64,000 nucleotides of DNA from Dirofilaria immitis. Its lineage: Eukaryota; Nematoda; Chromadorea; Rhabditida; Onchocercidae. Below the pieces are notes generated by a model. The model searched no databases. It saw nothing but the letters and a program-made list of their open reading frames with translations, and was not told where the DNA came from. The stretch is taken from NCBI GenBank assembly GCA_024305405.1, contig JAKNDB010000054.1, forward strand, positions 1,020,710 through 1,084,709, written 5' to 3'. Made by a program: the position numbers and the translations under genes. Numbering within the stretch: position 1 is the stretch's first letter; each line of letters starts with the position of its first letter. Positions 14,401 to 26,567 of this stretch are shown here, in pieces.

Positions 14401-15730
14401 ATGACTAATTACTACTAATAACTAATTTTTGATTAATCAAGAATGCTTAAATTATCTTTCTAATAAATTACTCATTAATTATTGCAATATTTATGATATA
14501 TGTAATAATGGCAGTAACAATTAAATTTTAAGAAATTAAAATTAACAAATAGAAAAATGAAAACATTTAAATAGTTAAGAGTGATGTATTTTATACTATA
14601 AAAGAAAGTCGAGAATCGAGAATCTAAGTGATTTCAATAAAAATAAAATGATAATATTTGATTTGAAAATTTTAAATTTTTAAATTAAAATTTTTTCTTT
14701 TATTTTTGATGATACTAATTAACAGAAAATGAAAGAAGAGAAGAGGAGGAGAAAATTAATGAAGTCAATTTATCAATCGTCTCATCGTACTTGTCGCTGA
14801 CAAATTTTAAAGTTTTATTTTTATTCATATTCTTTTTAAAATTCATTACTAATTTCTTCTTCTTCTTTTCCTCCTCCTTCTCCTTTCTCTTTTCTTTCCT
14901 CTCTGTTTCTCTTTCCCTTTCTTTCTTTCTTTTCCCTCTCTCTTTCCCTCTCTTTCCTTCCTTTTCTTTCTAACAAATTTTTTTGTTTTTTTCGTTTTTC
15001 AATTTTGACATAAATTCAAATTATTGCTAATATTCGAACAAAAATGCAGCGAATTTTTTTAAAATGATATTTTAACAAAAAAAAGAAATTACTAATTAAT
15101 TAATTTATAATTTCGCAAGAATATAAATAATATGCGCAAAGAAAGTTTTTCTTTTGCGCATTTAAATTGCATAATTTTTTTATTTATTCTCATTTATCAG
15201 AGGAGATGATGATTTTATCATTGATATAATAATGATAAGAATATGAAATAAGAATAATTCTGAAATATTAATTTAAGCGAATAAAATATGCTTAATTCTT
15301 ACGAATCGTTATCTTTTTCATCAAGTTTCATTATAATTTTTAAGATATATGACGAATGATTCTCGAACACTTATTGATTTCTTAATCTCATATGATATTT
15401 CGATGAAAAATATTTTTTAATTAATAAAATAAATTTAAATTAAAGTAAATTTTATTTTGAAATGAAATAAAATCAGATATCGATTCTCCAATCGTTATTT
15501 ATGATATTATAATGAAATCATATAATATAACATCCCTTTTGTTCGGTTGATAGCTATTCAAATTAATTAATTAACTTAAGAATATTATTCGTAAGAAATG
15601 AATTTAATTAAAGGTTGATGTTACCTTTAGAAGCTTCGCCATGACGACGAATAAGTTTTGATGATGTCGCTGAAGCATCTATTGAATGTCGATGAGGTTT
15701 AGCAAATATTGCTGAACGTCCAACTACCAT
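2417..15730 (-). CDS. Unknown basic, glutamine-rich protein, multi-exon gene
   Basis: I do not recognise this protein. Five exons are joined by phase-compatible splice sites: 15730-15625 (starts ATG, MVVGRSAIFAKPH), 6465-6397, 5271-5100, 3969-3824, and a tentative last exon 2462-2417 ending TAA. The N-terminal ~58 residues are rich in Arg, Lys and Ser (HRHSIDASATSS, then KVGRRKKSENRR), which suggests a nuclear or nucleic-acid-binding protein. Exon 3 has His/Gln clusters and exon 4 a run of eight Gln followed by GFSDESFDGPSNF. There is no signal peptide or membrane segment. Exon 3 (172 bp) needs one more base to join exon 4 in phase; without it exon 4 hits an immediate stop. The better reading of the exon 3 end is EEMPLFDLHAVIFE, so a base is probably missing near the five-C run at 5150-5154. 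Intron 1 is ~9.2 kb. The 3' end is unsure: exon 5 could instead end at 2444 and splice to 1474-1412. The first four exons are fairly likely; function is unknown. Confidence 0.5.
2990..3325. repeat. Degenerate tandem repeat, ~30-40 bp unit
   Basis: About nine imperfect copies of a unit like 'aagttatagaatattaatca' followed by 'attatt', with frequent small indels. Variants include 'taaaatattaa', 'tgtaatattgat' and 'tagaatgtcaat'. It lies inside or just beyond the last intron of the unknown gene at 2417-15730. Confidence 0.6.
4360..4532. repeat. Near-perfect 29-bp tandem repeat, six copies
   Basis: The unit starts 'gatgtatttaattatatcta' and continues 'ttcatttat'. Copies begin at 4360, 4389, 4418, 4447, 4476 and 4505, differing by only one or two bases. 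The homogeneity implies recent expansion. It sits in the intron between the 5271-5100 and 3969-3824 exons. Confidence 0.95.
9787..10110. promoter_or_regulatory. Candidate intronic regulatory cluster with octamer-like palindromes
   Basis: 9834-9849 is a perfect 16-bp palindrome, CATGCAAATTTGCATG: two head-to-head ATGCAAAT octamers, the classic POU-factor site. 9787-9801 (catgcaaattgcatg) is a near copy. Further on, 'aaatgcaaac' and 'gtttgcatat' form an inverted pair at 10074-10100, and 'cttggccattatt' occurs twice (10031 and 10051). The density of these motifs in otherwise featureless intron DNA suggests a cis-regulatory element; that role is inference. Confidence 0.35.
11594..11660. repeat. 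Long near-perfect inverted repeat (hairpin)
   Basis: Arms of ~29-31 nt (atttgttggataaatttt.. and ..aaatttatccaacaaat) pair almost perfectly, with a 2-nt bulge, around a ~7-nt loop (caaaata). It could be a small RNA hairpin or a tiny palindromic element. The short loop and near-perfect stem are less typical of a nematode miRNA precursor. Confidence 0.8.
13060..13330. repeat. Degenerate tandem repeat, ~50 bp unit
   Basis: Repeated variants of 'aattttgatttcaagatttttcaaa' followed by 'aattcta', with a further copy near 12625. Two overlapping plus-strand open frames here are a by-product of the repeat and are not called as genes. Confidence 0.45.
14862..14972. repeat. Polypyrimidine (C/T) tract
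   Basis: Over 100 bp of almost pure C and T on the plus strand. It creates a spurious Ser/Phe/Leu open frame. Confidence 0.85.
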
Positions 15731-16464
15731 TCTCGAGAAAATGGAAAATAATTTAATTAAATTATTATCACCAAAATTACTTCAAATAATTCTCAAAATA
15801 TTTCTATTAAATTGGCAAAAATAATATTGACAATACTGCTGCAACGCATGAATACAATTGATTTAACTGATGGATTTATTGATATAAAATTATCGATTTA
15901 ATTGATAATTTTATTGATATGAGAATTCGTGATTAGACGAAAATTTATTACAATAACACCTGTAATGATTAAATATTTTAAATTAAATTAAATTTGATTC
16001 TTTTTAAATTTGTAAAAACATTAAGCATATCCATATATGTACATCAAAACAAAAGAAAATCAATAATTAAAAATTTAAGAGTATGTAGAAATAGTATTTA
16101 AGTACTAGTTAATTGTTAAAAACTAATACTAATCATTCTTATCTTATTTTATCACATCTCTCAAATTACTTTTAAAATAATGAACAAATTTTAGTATGTT
16201 TTGTTAAGATAAAATTAATAGAACATATTAATTGGTTATATACTTTTGTTTGTTTATTTTTTTAGGAAGTAATTTATTATTTAAAAGTAAAATATGGCAA
16301 AAAAAGGAATTCGCTCGATCGATCACTTAGTAATTTATAAGTTATTTCATTGCATTTAATTTGAAAAAAATTTTCAAAACAGAAAAATTAATTAAAATGA
16401 AAATTAATTACTACAATAAATGAATATATCAGTTTCAGTTTTAATCTAAAAAAAATTTCTTGAA

Positions 16465-16875
16465 GCTATTCATAATGTTATATGCATATTGTTTAAGCAA
16501 TCATTAATCAACTTTTTTGATGTTTCATTTTTAATGATTGACATATTTTAAGTCTCGAATTACAAGAAATGATATTTGATTATTCTTTTTTAACTACTGA
16601 TAAAGTTATATGCATATCAACTTTATGTATCAAAATATATATATCAATTTTTTCATTTTTTTCTAATGATTAATATTGACATATTTTAAGTTTCGCAATA
16701 TAAAACTTAAATGTAATGAAGGATGATATTTTGATTATTTTTTAACAATTTATTTATGATGCTATACTTGCTTAATTTATTATACATATAGCTATTAATT
16801 ATTTTTTTCTATCTTTGATATTTTACTTTCAACGATTGATATATTTCAAATGTCAAAATATAAAATTATAAAGAA
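16465..16875. repeat. Degenerate tandem repeat, ~130-150 bp unit, about three copies
   Basis: Copies begin near 16470, 16605 and 16740. Shared blocks include 'gttatatgcata', 'tttttaatgattgacatatt' followed by 'ttaagt', and 'gatatttgattattcttttt'. Identity falls toward the third copy. Confidence 0.5.
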
Positions 16876-18354
16876 AGAAAAAAATGAGGAAATTATTTTA
16901 TTTATAGAAATAAAATTTATTATATTTATAATTAATAAATATTAATCTGAGTAATTTCCATTTTCCCAAGTCATAAAAAAACTTATGTTTATTTATTTAT
17001 GATAGAAGGTCAAATCTTTTAAATCCAAATTTTAAATGCAAAACTTTTAATCGTTTCGCAGCTTTTCATATAATATTTATAAATGGATAAATTCAAAGTC
17101 GCTCAATAATATTATTAATGGCTATTTTATAATTGTTCAAATTTCGATGGAAATAATTATTGTTAGTATGAAATCTTTAAAAATTCCAGTTTAAGTATTT
17201 CAGTACTAAATTAAAGTAATTCAAAATTAGTTTAAAGGATCTAATTGAAAATGCATGCCGCTTCTATTGATAATAATAATGGCAATTTTATTTTTTTAAA
17301 TTTTATCAGAATTAATTCGAAAAATTTACACTTAATCATTTTATTATTGAATTCAAAAATTTTATTTTAATATTCTATTTATTAGCAATGAAATAATTTC
17401 AGAATATAATCAAATTTATTTTCCAAAAATATCAAAATAAGTCGTTTAAAAATTTCTTAAAAAATAATTGAAAAAATAAAAATTAAAATCATTTCATTTT
17501 ATATTATTTAATATTTGGTTTAAATTATATATTGAAAATCCTTAAGTTTGAAAAATATCCATAATCGTTATCATCAGATTCTTGTCTTGAAAATATTGAT
17601 CGATAGAATATGCGTGAATTAGAAATGACGAAAAATTTATTTTCGTTGAATCATTTGAAGATATTTAAATTGATCAAATATTGAATAATATAAAATGAAA
17701 TATATATATCTATTAATGCTAAATTAAAAATTATTTATGATCCATTAAACTATCGATCAGAAATTCATTACGGTATCGTTAAGCATTATCTTCATGTATC
17801 ATTTAAGTATCATTTAATCATTGGATTTCAAAAAAATAAAAAATTAAATTAAATTTTTGAAAAAATCCACAAAATTGAAATTTTTTATCAATCAAAAATG
17901 ATAATGAGAAGAATTTTGCAGAAATTGAACTTTTTACGAAATAAAATCATAAATTTTAAAAAATAAAAAATAAATTCAAATTTTATTTTCTTCAAAAAAC
18001 AAAAATTAAGCATTCTTGAATCTAAACGATGAAAATTTGTAATGTCAAATAAAAAAATAAATCAAAACAAAAACAGGAAAATGTTAACATTAATGGAAAT
18101 AAAAACATAAAAAAAGTGAATGTGAAATTCAGCGGCGATGTATCTTGACGATAGATTTTAGTTATTCTCGAATGCCGAATCTCGAATAAAAAAGGCTTAA
18201 GTGTTTGGTTGCTTCTTTCTCATTCATTCATTCATTCATTCATCGCAACTGAGTTAGTCAGATATCATCAAACTGAAAGTAATTGAATAGGCTTTAGCCA
18301 ATTTTATCATCTCATCCAACTCCAAATTCTTTCCCATCCTTTTTTTTCTCTTCG

Positions 18355-18580
18355 TTTTCTTTACTTTTCTTCTTTTTTCTTTTGTTTTCTCTTTGTTTTG
18401 TTTTCTTTTTTTGTTTATTTTGTTTTTATTTTGTTTTTATTTTATTTTTGTATTGCGTTGTTTTGCTTTGCTTTTATTATCTTGTTTGTTTTGTTATTAT
18501 TTTATTTAATTTGTTCTGTTTTTATTTTGTTTTGTCCCTTTTACTTCTGTTTTTTTGCTTCCTTTTGTTTTGTTTTTGAA
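18355..18580. repeat. (TTTTG)n-rich low-complexity block
   Basis: T-rich plus strand built from TTTTG, TTTTA and TTTTC units. It generates two overlapping Phe/Leu/Cys-rich frames that I do not call as genes. Confidence 0.85.
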
Positions 18581-18671
18581 TCAATGAAATATTTTAAATA
18601 CTAAAATAATTTGTAAAATATGATTGGATAATGATAATATATGACTAATAAAAATTTTGATAACATTTAGG

Positions 18672-18694
18672 TTATTTATTTATTTATTTATTTA
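18672..18694. repeat. (TTTA)n microsatellite
   Basis: About six uninterrupted TTTA units. Confidence 0.85.
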
Positions 18695-19846
18695 CATCTC
18701 AAATGCATTCTACAAATATTAAGCATCAAAATTGGCTATTATGCTAATTTTGATAGCAATGGTATACGGTAGAAAGAAAAAATTGACAAATATATTTTTA
18801 TAATATAACAATGGGAACAAATTTAATTTTTACTACGATATTATAATTAAAAGAAGAAGAAATAACATAGAGATAGATAGAAAAATAAATTACAAATGGA
18901 AAAATATTTCATTATAAATTGGAATTATTATTATTATCATTAACATCTAATTTATTTGAATTTAACTGAATTATTCAATTTAATTATTTATTTCAATTAA
19001 ATATTATTTTTATAAGTATAGCAATATTTGTTCTAACAAATAATATATATGAAAAGTGTTTAACATTGAAATCAAATTGGAAAAAAGAAAATTATAATTT
19101 TTTTATGCAATAAAATAAATAATAATATATTAGTAATATTGGTCTTTTTAGTAAAGTAAATTTGGGAAAAAATTGTATTAAAATAGTTTTTAAAATAAAT
19201 TTCTGAATTTGCTATTTTTTAAGCGAAATAAATTTGATTTAATTCTTCATCGCAATTATTATAATATATATTTGGTTGATCATTTGATAAGACAAAAAGA
19301 AAGCTGAAATCTTGAGATTCAAGAATTGAAAATTTTTAATGTTTATATTTCAATGTTTTTCTAGGAAACATTTGTTATTTCATTCAAATTTTAATATAAA
19401 TATTAATTCATATAATTTTACAAATCAGTAATTTTAAATTAAAAGAAGATTTTAAGAGTTAATTTATTTTAAATCTTTTTAATTCGAACATTCTTTTATA
19501 TCGTTAATAAATGGAATATTTTGATGCTACGAATTGATAAATATTTGTCATTTTTAGATTATTTTTTTTATTAATTTTAAATTTTACAATATTTAGAAAT
19601 TTCTGCAGCCAATTTTTGAAAGTAATATTATTTCATTTCATAGTCAAGAATTCTTCAAAAATTCTAGAATATACCAATTCCTTTCCATTCCATCTTCTTT
19701 TTGTCGCTTTTTATAAGATGAAAAATACTAACTTTGTAAAAGAAAAATAAAAATTCTGATACACTTTTAATATTCAAGAAAAAATATATATATCGTAAAT
19801 AAATAAAGTATTGTGTAATTCAAATTTTTTTTCAATAAAACAAATT

Positions 19847-19866
19847 TAATTACAAATATTTGTAAT
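19847..19866. repeat. Perfect 20-bp palindrome
   Basis: AATTACAAATATTTGTAATT is its own reverse complement. Function unknown; such palindromes can arise by chance in this base composition. Confidence 0.7.
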
Positions 19867-22800
19867 TTGATTACTTCCTCTCATTTATTGACAATATCGA
19901 GGATGTAGCCTGGAAATGATAAATAAATTTTTTATTCATCAAATTTGCGATAAGCTGTCTGTTAATATTATTAAAAGCTATAATCAGTGCCAGATATATT
20001 TATTCTAGGCTCATTTTTACGAGAATAACTAAGCTTTTATTTACATGTGCATATATATATATATATATGAATCATAAATATAAGTTCTTTAGCAATGTAA
20101 GAGGAAAGCCTGATATATTCAAAATACGGTTTTTATCAATATAAAAATAAAATTTGAATTGATTAAACAAAATGATAAGTTTAAATAATTATATTGATAT
20201 ACCTTATAGCTCACATACCCTTAAATAGCATTTATTATCGACGAATATTTCACGTTTATTACGCATCGCTTCATCATTCTCAAAACAGAGTTTATTACAA
20301 AACTTAGCTCATTAACAGTGAATTTACTAATTAGCATAATTATTATTAAAAATACAGATAATAATCAGTCTTGCGTATAACTTTAATTATCAATATTAGA
20401 CTTTTATCTTTAATTATCAATATTAGATGAATATCTTATAAAATATGGAATATTTAAGTAATCTGATAACAAAATTCTAATGTTATGATATTCTGATCAA
20501 AATATAATCAGGAAATAAAATTGTTGATAATCTAATCAAAAAACATTTAATAATAATAATATGGGTAAATAACAATATAATAATCGATCCTTATGTCAAC
20601 ATTTTCTTATATGCAATTTGCATATATTCCATCTAAAATATGATTAACTACGGTAGATTTGAATTGCAAAGCAAATCATGCCTTAAAAGAAAAAAATCAG
20701 AGAGTATATTAATAAGTTTTTATGTAGTATTAATCCATTTCAAATTTTAAAATTTAACAAATAGATTTGTTGTATTGAAATAAATTTATGAAATTATTTA
20801 AATCTTAAAAATAATTCAAATTTAATATTCAGTAAAATGAATATTGTTTTAAGTTGAATTATATGTTCTAGTATTATCTAATTAATAAATTCGATTTTCA
20901 AACTATTAATATAATTAAAAATTAATCATTCGAATAATTCCAAATTACTTACTTACTAAAATAAATAAAAATTGCATATGTTTTAACAAATGCAATTAGT
21001 AATTTCTAATTATTCCATTTAATTTAAATAATTCTCTAAATTATAAAATTATTTCTTCCTATGAAAAAGATTTAAAAAAGAAAAAGTGATAAATGAGAAA
21101 AAGAACGAAGAAAATTTTTCAATGCTACTATGTATGTGTCATTTGCATAATCAGACAGGTATGTTTTACGATAAATTTTATTAATTAAATATTACTTTGT
21201 TCATTTTGCCCAGGTAAATCTAATCTTAATGTTCTCATTTTTCAATTCCCTTATTCTAATAAAAAGTAAATTAAATTACTTTTTTCAAGAAATATCTTTC
21301 TCGACTAATGTCAAAATCGAGTACATCTTTGCCGACTAATAATATAAAATGGTGAAAAGTTTAAAGATAACATAAAATATTGTAAAGCGATAATTTTTGC
21401 AAATATTTAAAATTTAAAACTTTAATATAAGCCATAAAAGGGTTTAAAAATTATTAAAATATTTTTTATTCATTTTTTATTTCATATTTACGATATATTA
21501 TTGATCGAAATAAGTTAATTCATTTAAAAAAAGGAGTATTTTAGAAAAAATCAAATTTATCCAATTAATTATATTTAATTTATTCATACGTATGGCATAG
21601 TTTTTCCGTAAAATAATTTAATTTTTATAGAATTTATTTAAAAAAAAAACAAATCTATTCAACTAATAAATAATAATAATAATAATAGCAATAATGATAT
21701 TCCTTATACTATACTGCAACATCTTTTTAATTTCTAAAAAATTAATTTGTTAAAAAAACGAAAAAATAAAGTAAAAAAAACAATTATTATCGATTTACTG
21801 TTATTATTATTATTAATTATGGGAAATATTAAATAGAAAAAAACGATAATTTATCGAATTTTCAAATATTCTCTTAAGATGATATCTGTGGAAATTTCTT
21901 TTTTTGCTAATATTATAAGAAAATTAAATATATTTATTTATAAATTTTTTTTACATTTAAATGTATTGTAAAATATTATTTAATAATAAAAGATTTAAAG
22001 GATACTATAATGATACTATAATAGCGTTAAGTTGTTGACGAAAAATTGACGAAAAATTTCTTTAAATAAATAATGAGGAATAATAATTATACAAGCCGAT
22101 AATTTAAGAAAAAATATCTTTTCATTCATAACTTCTTTACTTTAATTAATTCATTTTACTTTAATTCACTTTTTTAACTATAATTAATATACAGTATTAT
22201 ACACAGTAACTATGAGAAGGAAAAGTTACAGTATCATTTCTCGCAAAATAATTTATCTAAATTTATGCAAATTTCATGATAAAATTCAGTATTTCATAAT
22301 TTGTAAATTCATGAATTTTATAATAAAAAATTCAACTATGCATATATATTACTACAGTTTATTATTAATAGCAATATTATTACTAATTACAGAAACTAAA
22401 ACATAGAATTAATTTAAGTGAAAATTTTTACTTTATTACTTTTTTAACATTTAAAATATAACTTAATATTGGAAATGAATGATGAAATACTAATTAATTG
22501 AAAAAGAAGAAAAAATTGCTATATATGAAGAATTTTTAACTTTCTGTCATTATCCTTGCAGAGATCAAGCAATGAAATATTTTTATACCGTATGCAAACA
22601 AGGTAGTATACTCAGAATGAATTCAAAAGTTTCAATATGATTTAAATTAAATTAAAAGTAAAGTTTGTAGATATTTTAAATTAAATATGGCGTTGATTGA
22701 AATAAAGGAAATATTATCCTTTGCATTCGTTAATATTTTTATCATTAGTAGCATGATATTATCGATAATTTGGGAAGATATTTATTATTAAATTTGATAA

Positions 22801-25800
22801 ACAAATAATAAAAATGGAATAACAAACAATAATAAATTACAGAAAAAATTAGAAATGAGCAATTGAATTAAATAAATTATGGCGAAAAAAATTTATATTT
22901 TGATAAAACCATTAAAACTTATTAAAATGCAAAACTTAGAAAGCAAAAATTAAAATTTTTAATTAAAATTTTTTTTAAAAGAAACTTTTGCTTCAAATAT
23001 TTTTCCCACTTCTTCTTTTTCAATTTTCACATTTCTCGACAAACAAAGCAGCTCGGGCAATTTCATTTTTTTATTTTTTTTTATTTGAAAAATCTATCAA
23101 ACGAAAAAAATTTCAAATATTTCAATAAATTATTCGAATGATTAGTAGTTTTTGTTACATTTCCTTTAAATATTGCAAGTCGAAATAAATGACTGAAAAT
23201 AGATTCTACGTGCTCGTAGAATTTTTATATAAAAACTGAAACGTGGAGTACCTTGTATTCTACGTGTTTGCAGAATTTTACACGAATATAATTTTAACAT
23301 GTTCGATACCTGATACCATTAATTAATATAAAAAAATGAATCAATTTAAAGTTTCGTTCATCTTCAATTTATTTGACATTCGGAATTTTCAATAAGATAA
23401 AATATAAGTAATATTACGACGACATTAATATATCAATGAACTTTATGTATAAAAGTTGTAAAAGCATGCAAATAAACTTAGAGATATTTAATTAATTATT
23501 TGCATCTATTAAAAATAATAAATATATTTTCAAAAAAACAAAAACGAAAATGATTTATTTTAATAGATGAATATATCTTAATTAATTTATTATTAATGAT
23601 ATAGTATTAAAAATAAAAATGTATTGAGAAATAAAAAAATTCATAAATAAATAATTTAGAATACAAATGTTACTGATATACAACATCAGCCTAATATCTT
23701 TTAGTTATTAAATTTTTGATTAAAATTGCAAATTTTTCGAATAAAAACTTTTAATATTCGTTTTTAAGAAAAAACTAAACTTATATTGCATTTTTAAAAT
23801 ATCATTTATACGCATATAATAAGTGAATAAACAAGTTCCAAGTTTATTTATTTATTTTTGATCGATTAAATGCCTTAAAAGAATTTTGCACAAAATCATT
23901 TTGTATCAATAATTTCATTTAGTAGTTTGTTGGTATCATTTTATTGTGCATTTGCAATGGGCCTTAAAGGATGATATTATTTGTTAAAAATATCAAATTT
24001 CTTTTTTCTTTTTGTTGGCCAAATGAAGCTTATTTGGTTTGAAATATATTGAGTCTGAAATTTTTAGCCATTGATTTCAATCGTTATAACGAATCAAATA
24101 AATGCCTAAATCATCGAGTATCTATGAAGTGGTATTATTTATAAATAATTATCTCACTACGGATTATTTCTGCTTGAAAGATGAGAAAATAAGCTATATT
24201 TGAAAGAGGAAAGTTATCAACATCCCAATAAATATCACTCGTTGTTGTTAAGATCGAGAAAGTACCAATTCTAAATAAATTTTATTATCATAGAATACTA
24301 ATATTTTCATTTAAAATTCATTCATTTAATTTATTGAATAATCCTTACTACCAATGATTATTTAATTAACGATTATATTAATACTCATATTGATAGTGCA
24401 ATCATTTTTTTATTAGTCAGACAAATACTGGTATTGATAGTATGATTATCCGCTTATCAACCTAGTAATATATAATTTTCGCACAACTATTTGCAGTATC
24501 AATTGATTTTAACATCATTCTTATTCACATCTAAATTTTCTTAACAGGTTTAATTAAATAATTTCCTTATTTTAACACCTAATACATATCTCATAGTCTC
24601 AGATACAGCAACTTAGATTAGGTTCTTTCGTAAATTATTCGACAAATTTGCAGTTAAATATAATTGCTTTTGTGTAAAGTTACGAATTTCGAATTCCATC
24701 ATAATATTGTTGTTTTATAGAATTCATTAAATAACATAAAAATGCTGAATAATTTTGTTTTTATATTATTATTACTTTACAGATTTAACGTTTGCACGTT
24801 AAAAAGACGTTTATTTTATATTGCCATGTAAAAATCTTTGAAGCGACAATTTTGAAGAAATATCTCCAAATCTTATATTTATCATCAGAACATTCGATAA
24901 CTAAATAGATGATCATTTTCAATTTCAATTTTTATTACAGAAAAGCAGGTGAAAGAAGAAATAGTTAATTGAATAATTGTAAATAATCATTAAATACGAT
25001 GAAAAAATCGTGAATAAATCGTAAGTAATCATCTAAAAAATCATGAGAATAATCATATTATAATTTTAAATGTATGAAAAAATTTCTCTAACTTTTCGTC
25101 AACATTGCCATAAATTTTAGATTAGACTTGTGTAAGAAATATTTCGATATGGAAGATATTTGTTAAATCATTCATGATTTTATTGCCAAGAAATAATTAT
25201 TTAAAAAAATAATTCAATTTTTTAAATTAAATGCAAATGAGGTGAAGAAATTAGCAAATTAACAATTATCATTACTACTGATATCACTATTAACAATTAG
25301 CGATCAGTATTTTACGATCAATCATATCATAGCAATTTTCTACATATGCTAATTACATAAAATTAATTATTCAATATCTTTTGAACCATTATTACTATAA
25401 TAATATGCATTTATAATATTGATAATGATGCTGTGATATTTGAAAGCGTATCAGTAATATCATGATCAAAGCAAAAAACGTTGTCCGGAAAGCTACAGCA
25501 TTTATAAATTGAGCAAATGCAATACATCAGGTAATATCAGGGAGATGGGATAGAAAGAAAAATAAAATTAATGTAAATTTTTCTTTTCTCGGGTTTAAAT
25601 CTTTTTCAAATTCAAAAAAGATTTATGAAAAGTATTAATATATATGTTTACATCGAAATATAGTTATTTACATGTTTACGTCTCCATTATCAGTAAATTC
25701 TTCCATTTCCCTCTCGAAGTTATCAACTAAATAGGAAATTTTTCTCTTTTTTAATTCAAATTCAATTTCATATTTTGGACCAAAACTATGATAATTGAAT

Positions 25801-26567
25801 AAAATGATTTGATAAAACGAATTTTGCATTAAAAATTACATAAAATTATAGCTGGCTTATTTGTATCAAAATTACAAATTAATTTATTATATTCCGGTAT
25901 AGTAGAATATTTATGAGCAATTACTTTACTTAATTATTTTCTTTCTTTTTAGAAGATTATGAAATAATTAATTGAAAATGCAAGAAAAAAATTATTGATA
26001 AACAAAGTGAATGAAAACAAATAACAAAACCTATGATATTTTGCAGTTTATGCAATACATTATTAAGTATTCAAATGGGAAGTAATTGAATTAAAAAGGA
26101 AAGTTAGTTAACAATTATCTATTAAAAAGTTTATATAGTAATAATATGTATTTGTTGGCAGAAATTATCAAAGCATATTTTTGATAAATGTATTGGTAAC
26201 GAATGCTTTCGTTTTTGTGATAACATTATAAAAATTGATAAACATATTTTTCATAAATAAGTTCGTAGGATCAAAAAAGATGTAAATATCAAATGATAAC
26301 AACAAAAACAAAACATTAAAAGCATATAAAATATTTCGTCAAAAATAATTTTTTAAAAATTATAACAACATTGATTAAAGATAAACAACGAAGAAAATTG
26401 AAAAGTTTGCTGGTATTTCTCAACTTTGTTTAATTTCAATTTTTATTTACAAACATTTCAAAAGAATTTTCATATGATTCATATTTCGAAGCAGTTGCTC
26501 TTTTATTACGATTTGCCAAATTTAAATTAAAATAATTCAATAATTTGAATTAGATTTGAAATAATTA

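Larger units (their letters stand above)
6466..15624 (-). other. ~9.2 kb first intron of the unknown gene
   Basis: No exon with good splice sites and coding character was found inside. It holds homopolymer and microsatellite tracts, a long hairpin (11594-11660), clustered octamer-like palindromes (9787-10110) and a degenerate repeat (13060-13330). The splice phases on both sides agree (phase 1), which supports treating the whole block as a single intron. Confidence 0.5.
15731..26567. other. Gene-free A+T-rich interval
   Basis: Intergenic between the start of the unknown gene and the 3' end of the nuclear receptor gene. No exon with splice signals and credible protein was found on either strand. 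The block 18130-18330 has more C+G than its surroundings and a (TTCA)n run, and might be promoter or 5' UTR of the unknown gene. Tandem repeats are listed separately. Confidence 0.5.

Noticed and set aside
18382..18604. Cys/Phe-rich ORFs
   Set aside because: Translation of a TTTTG-type low-complexity tract.
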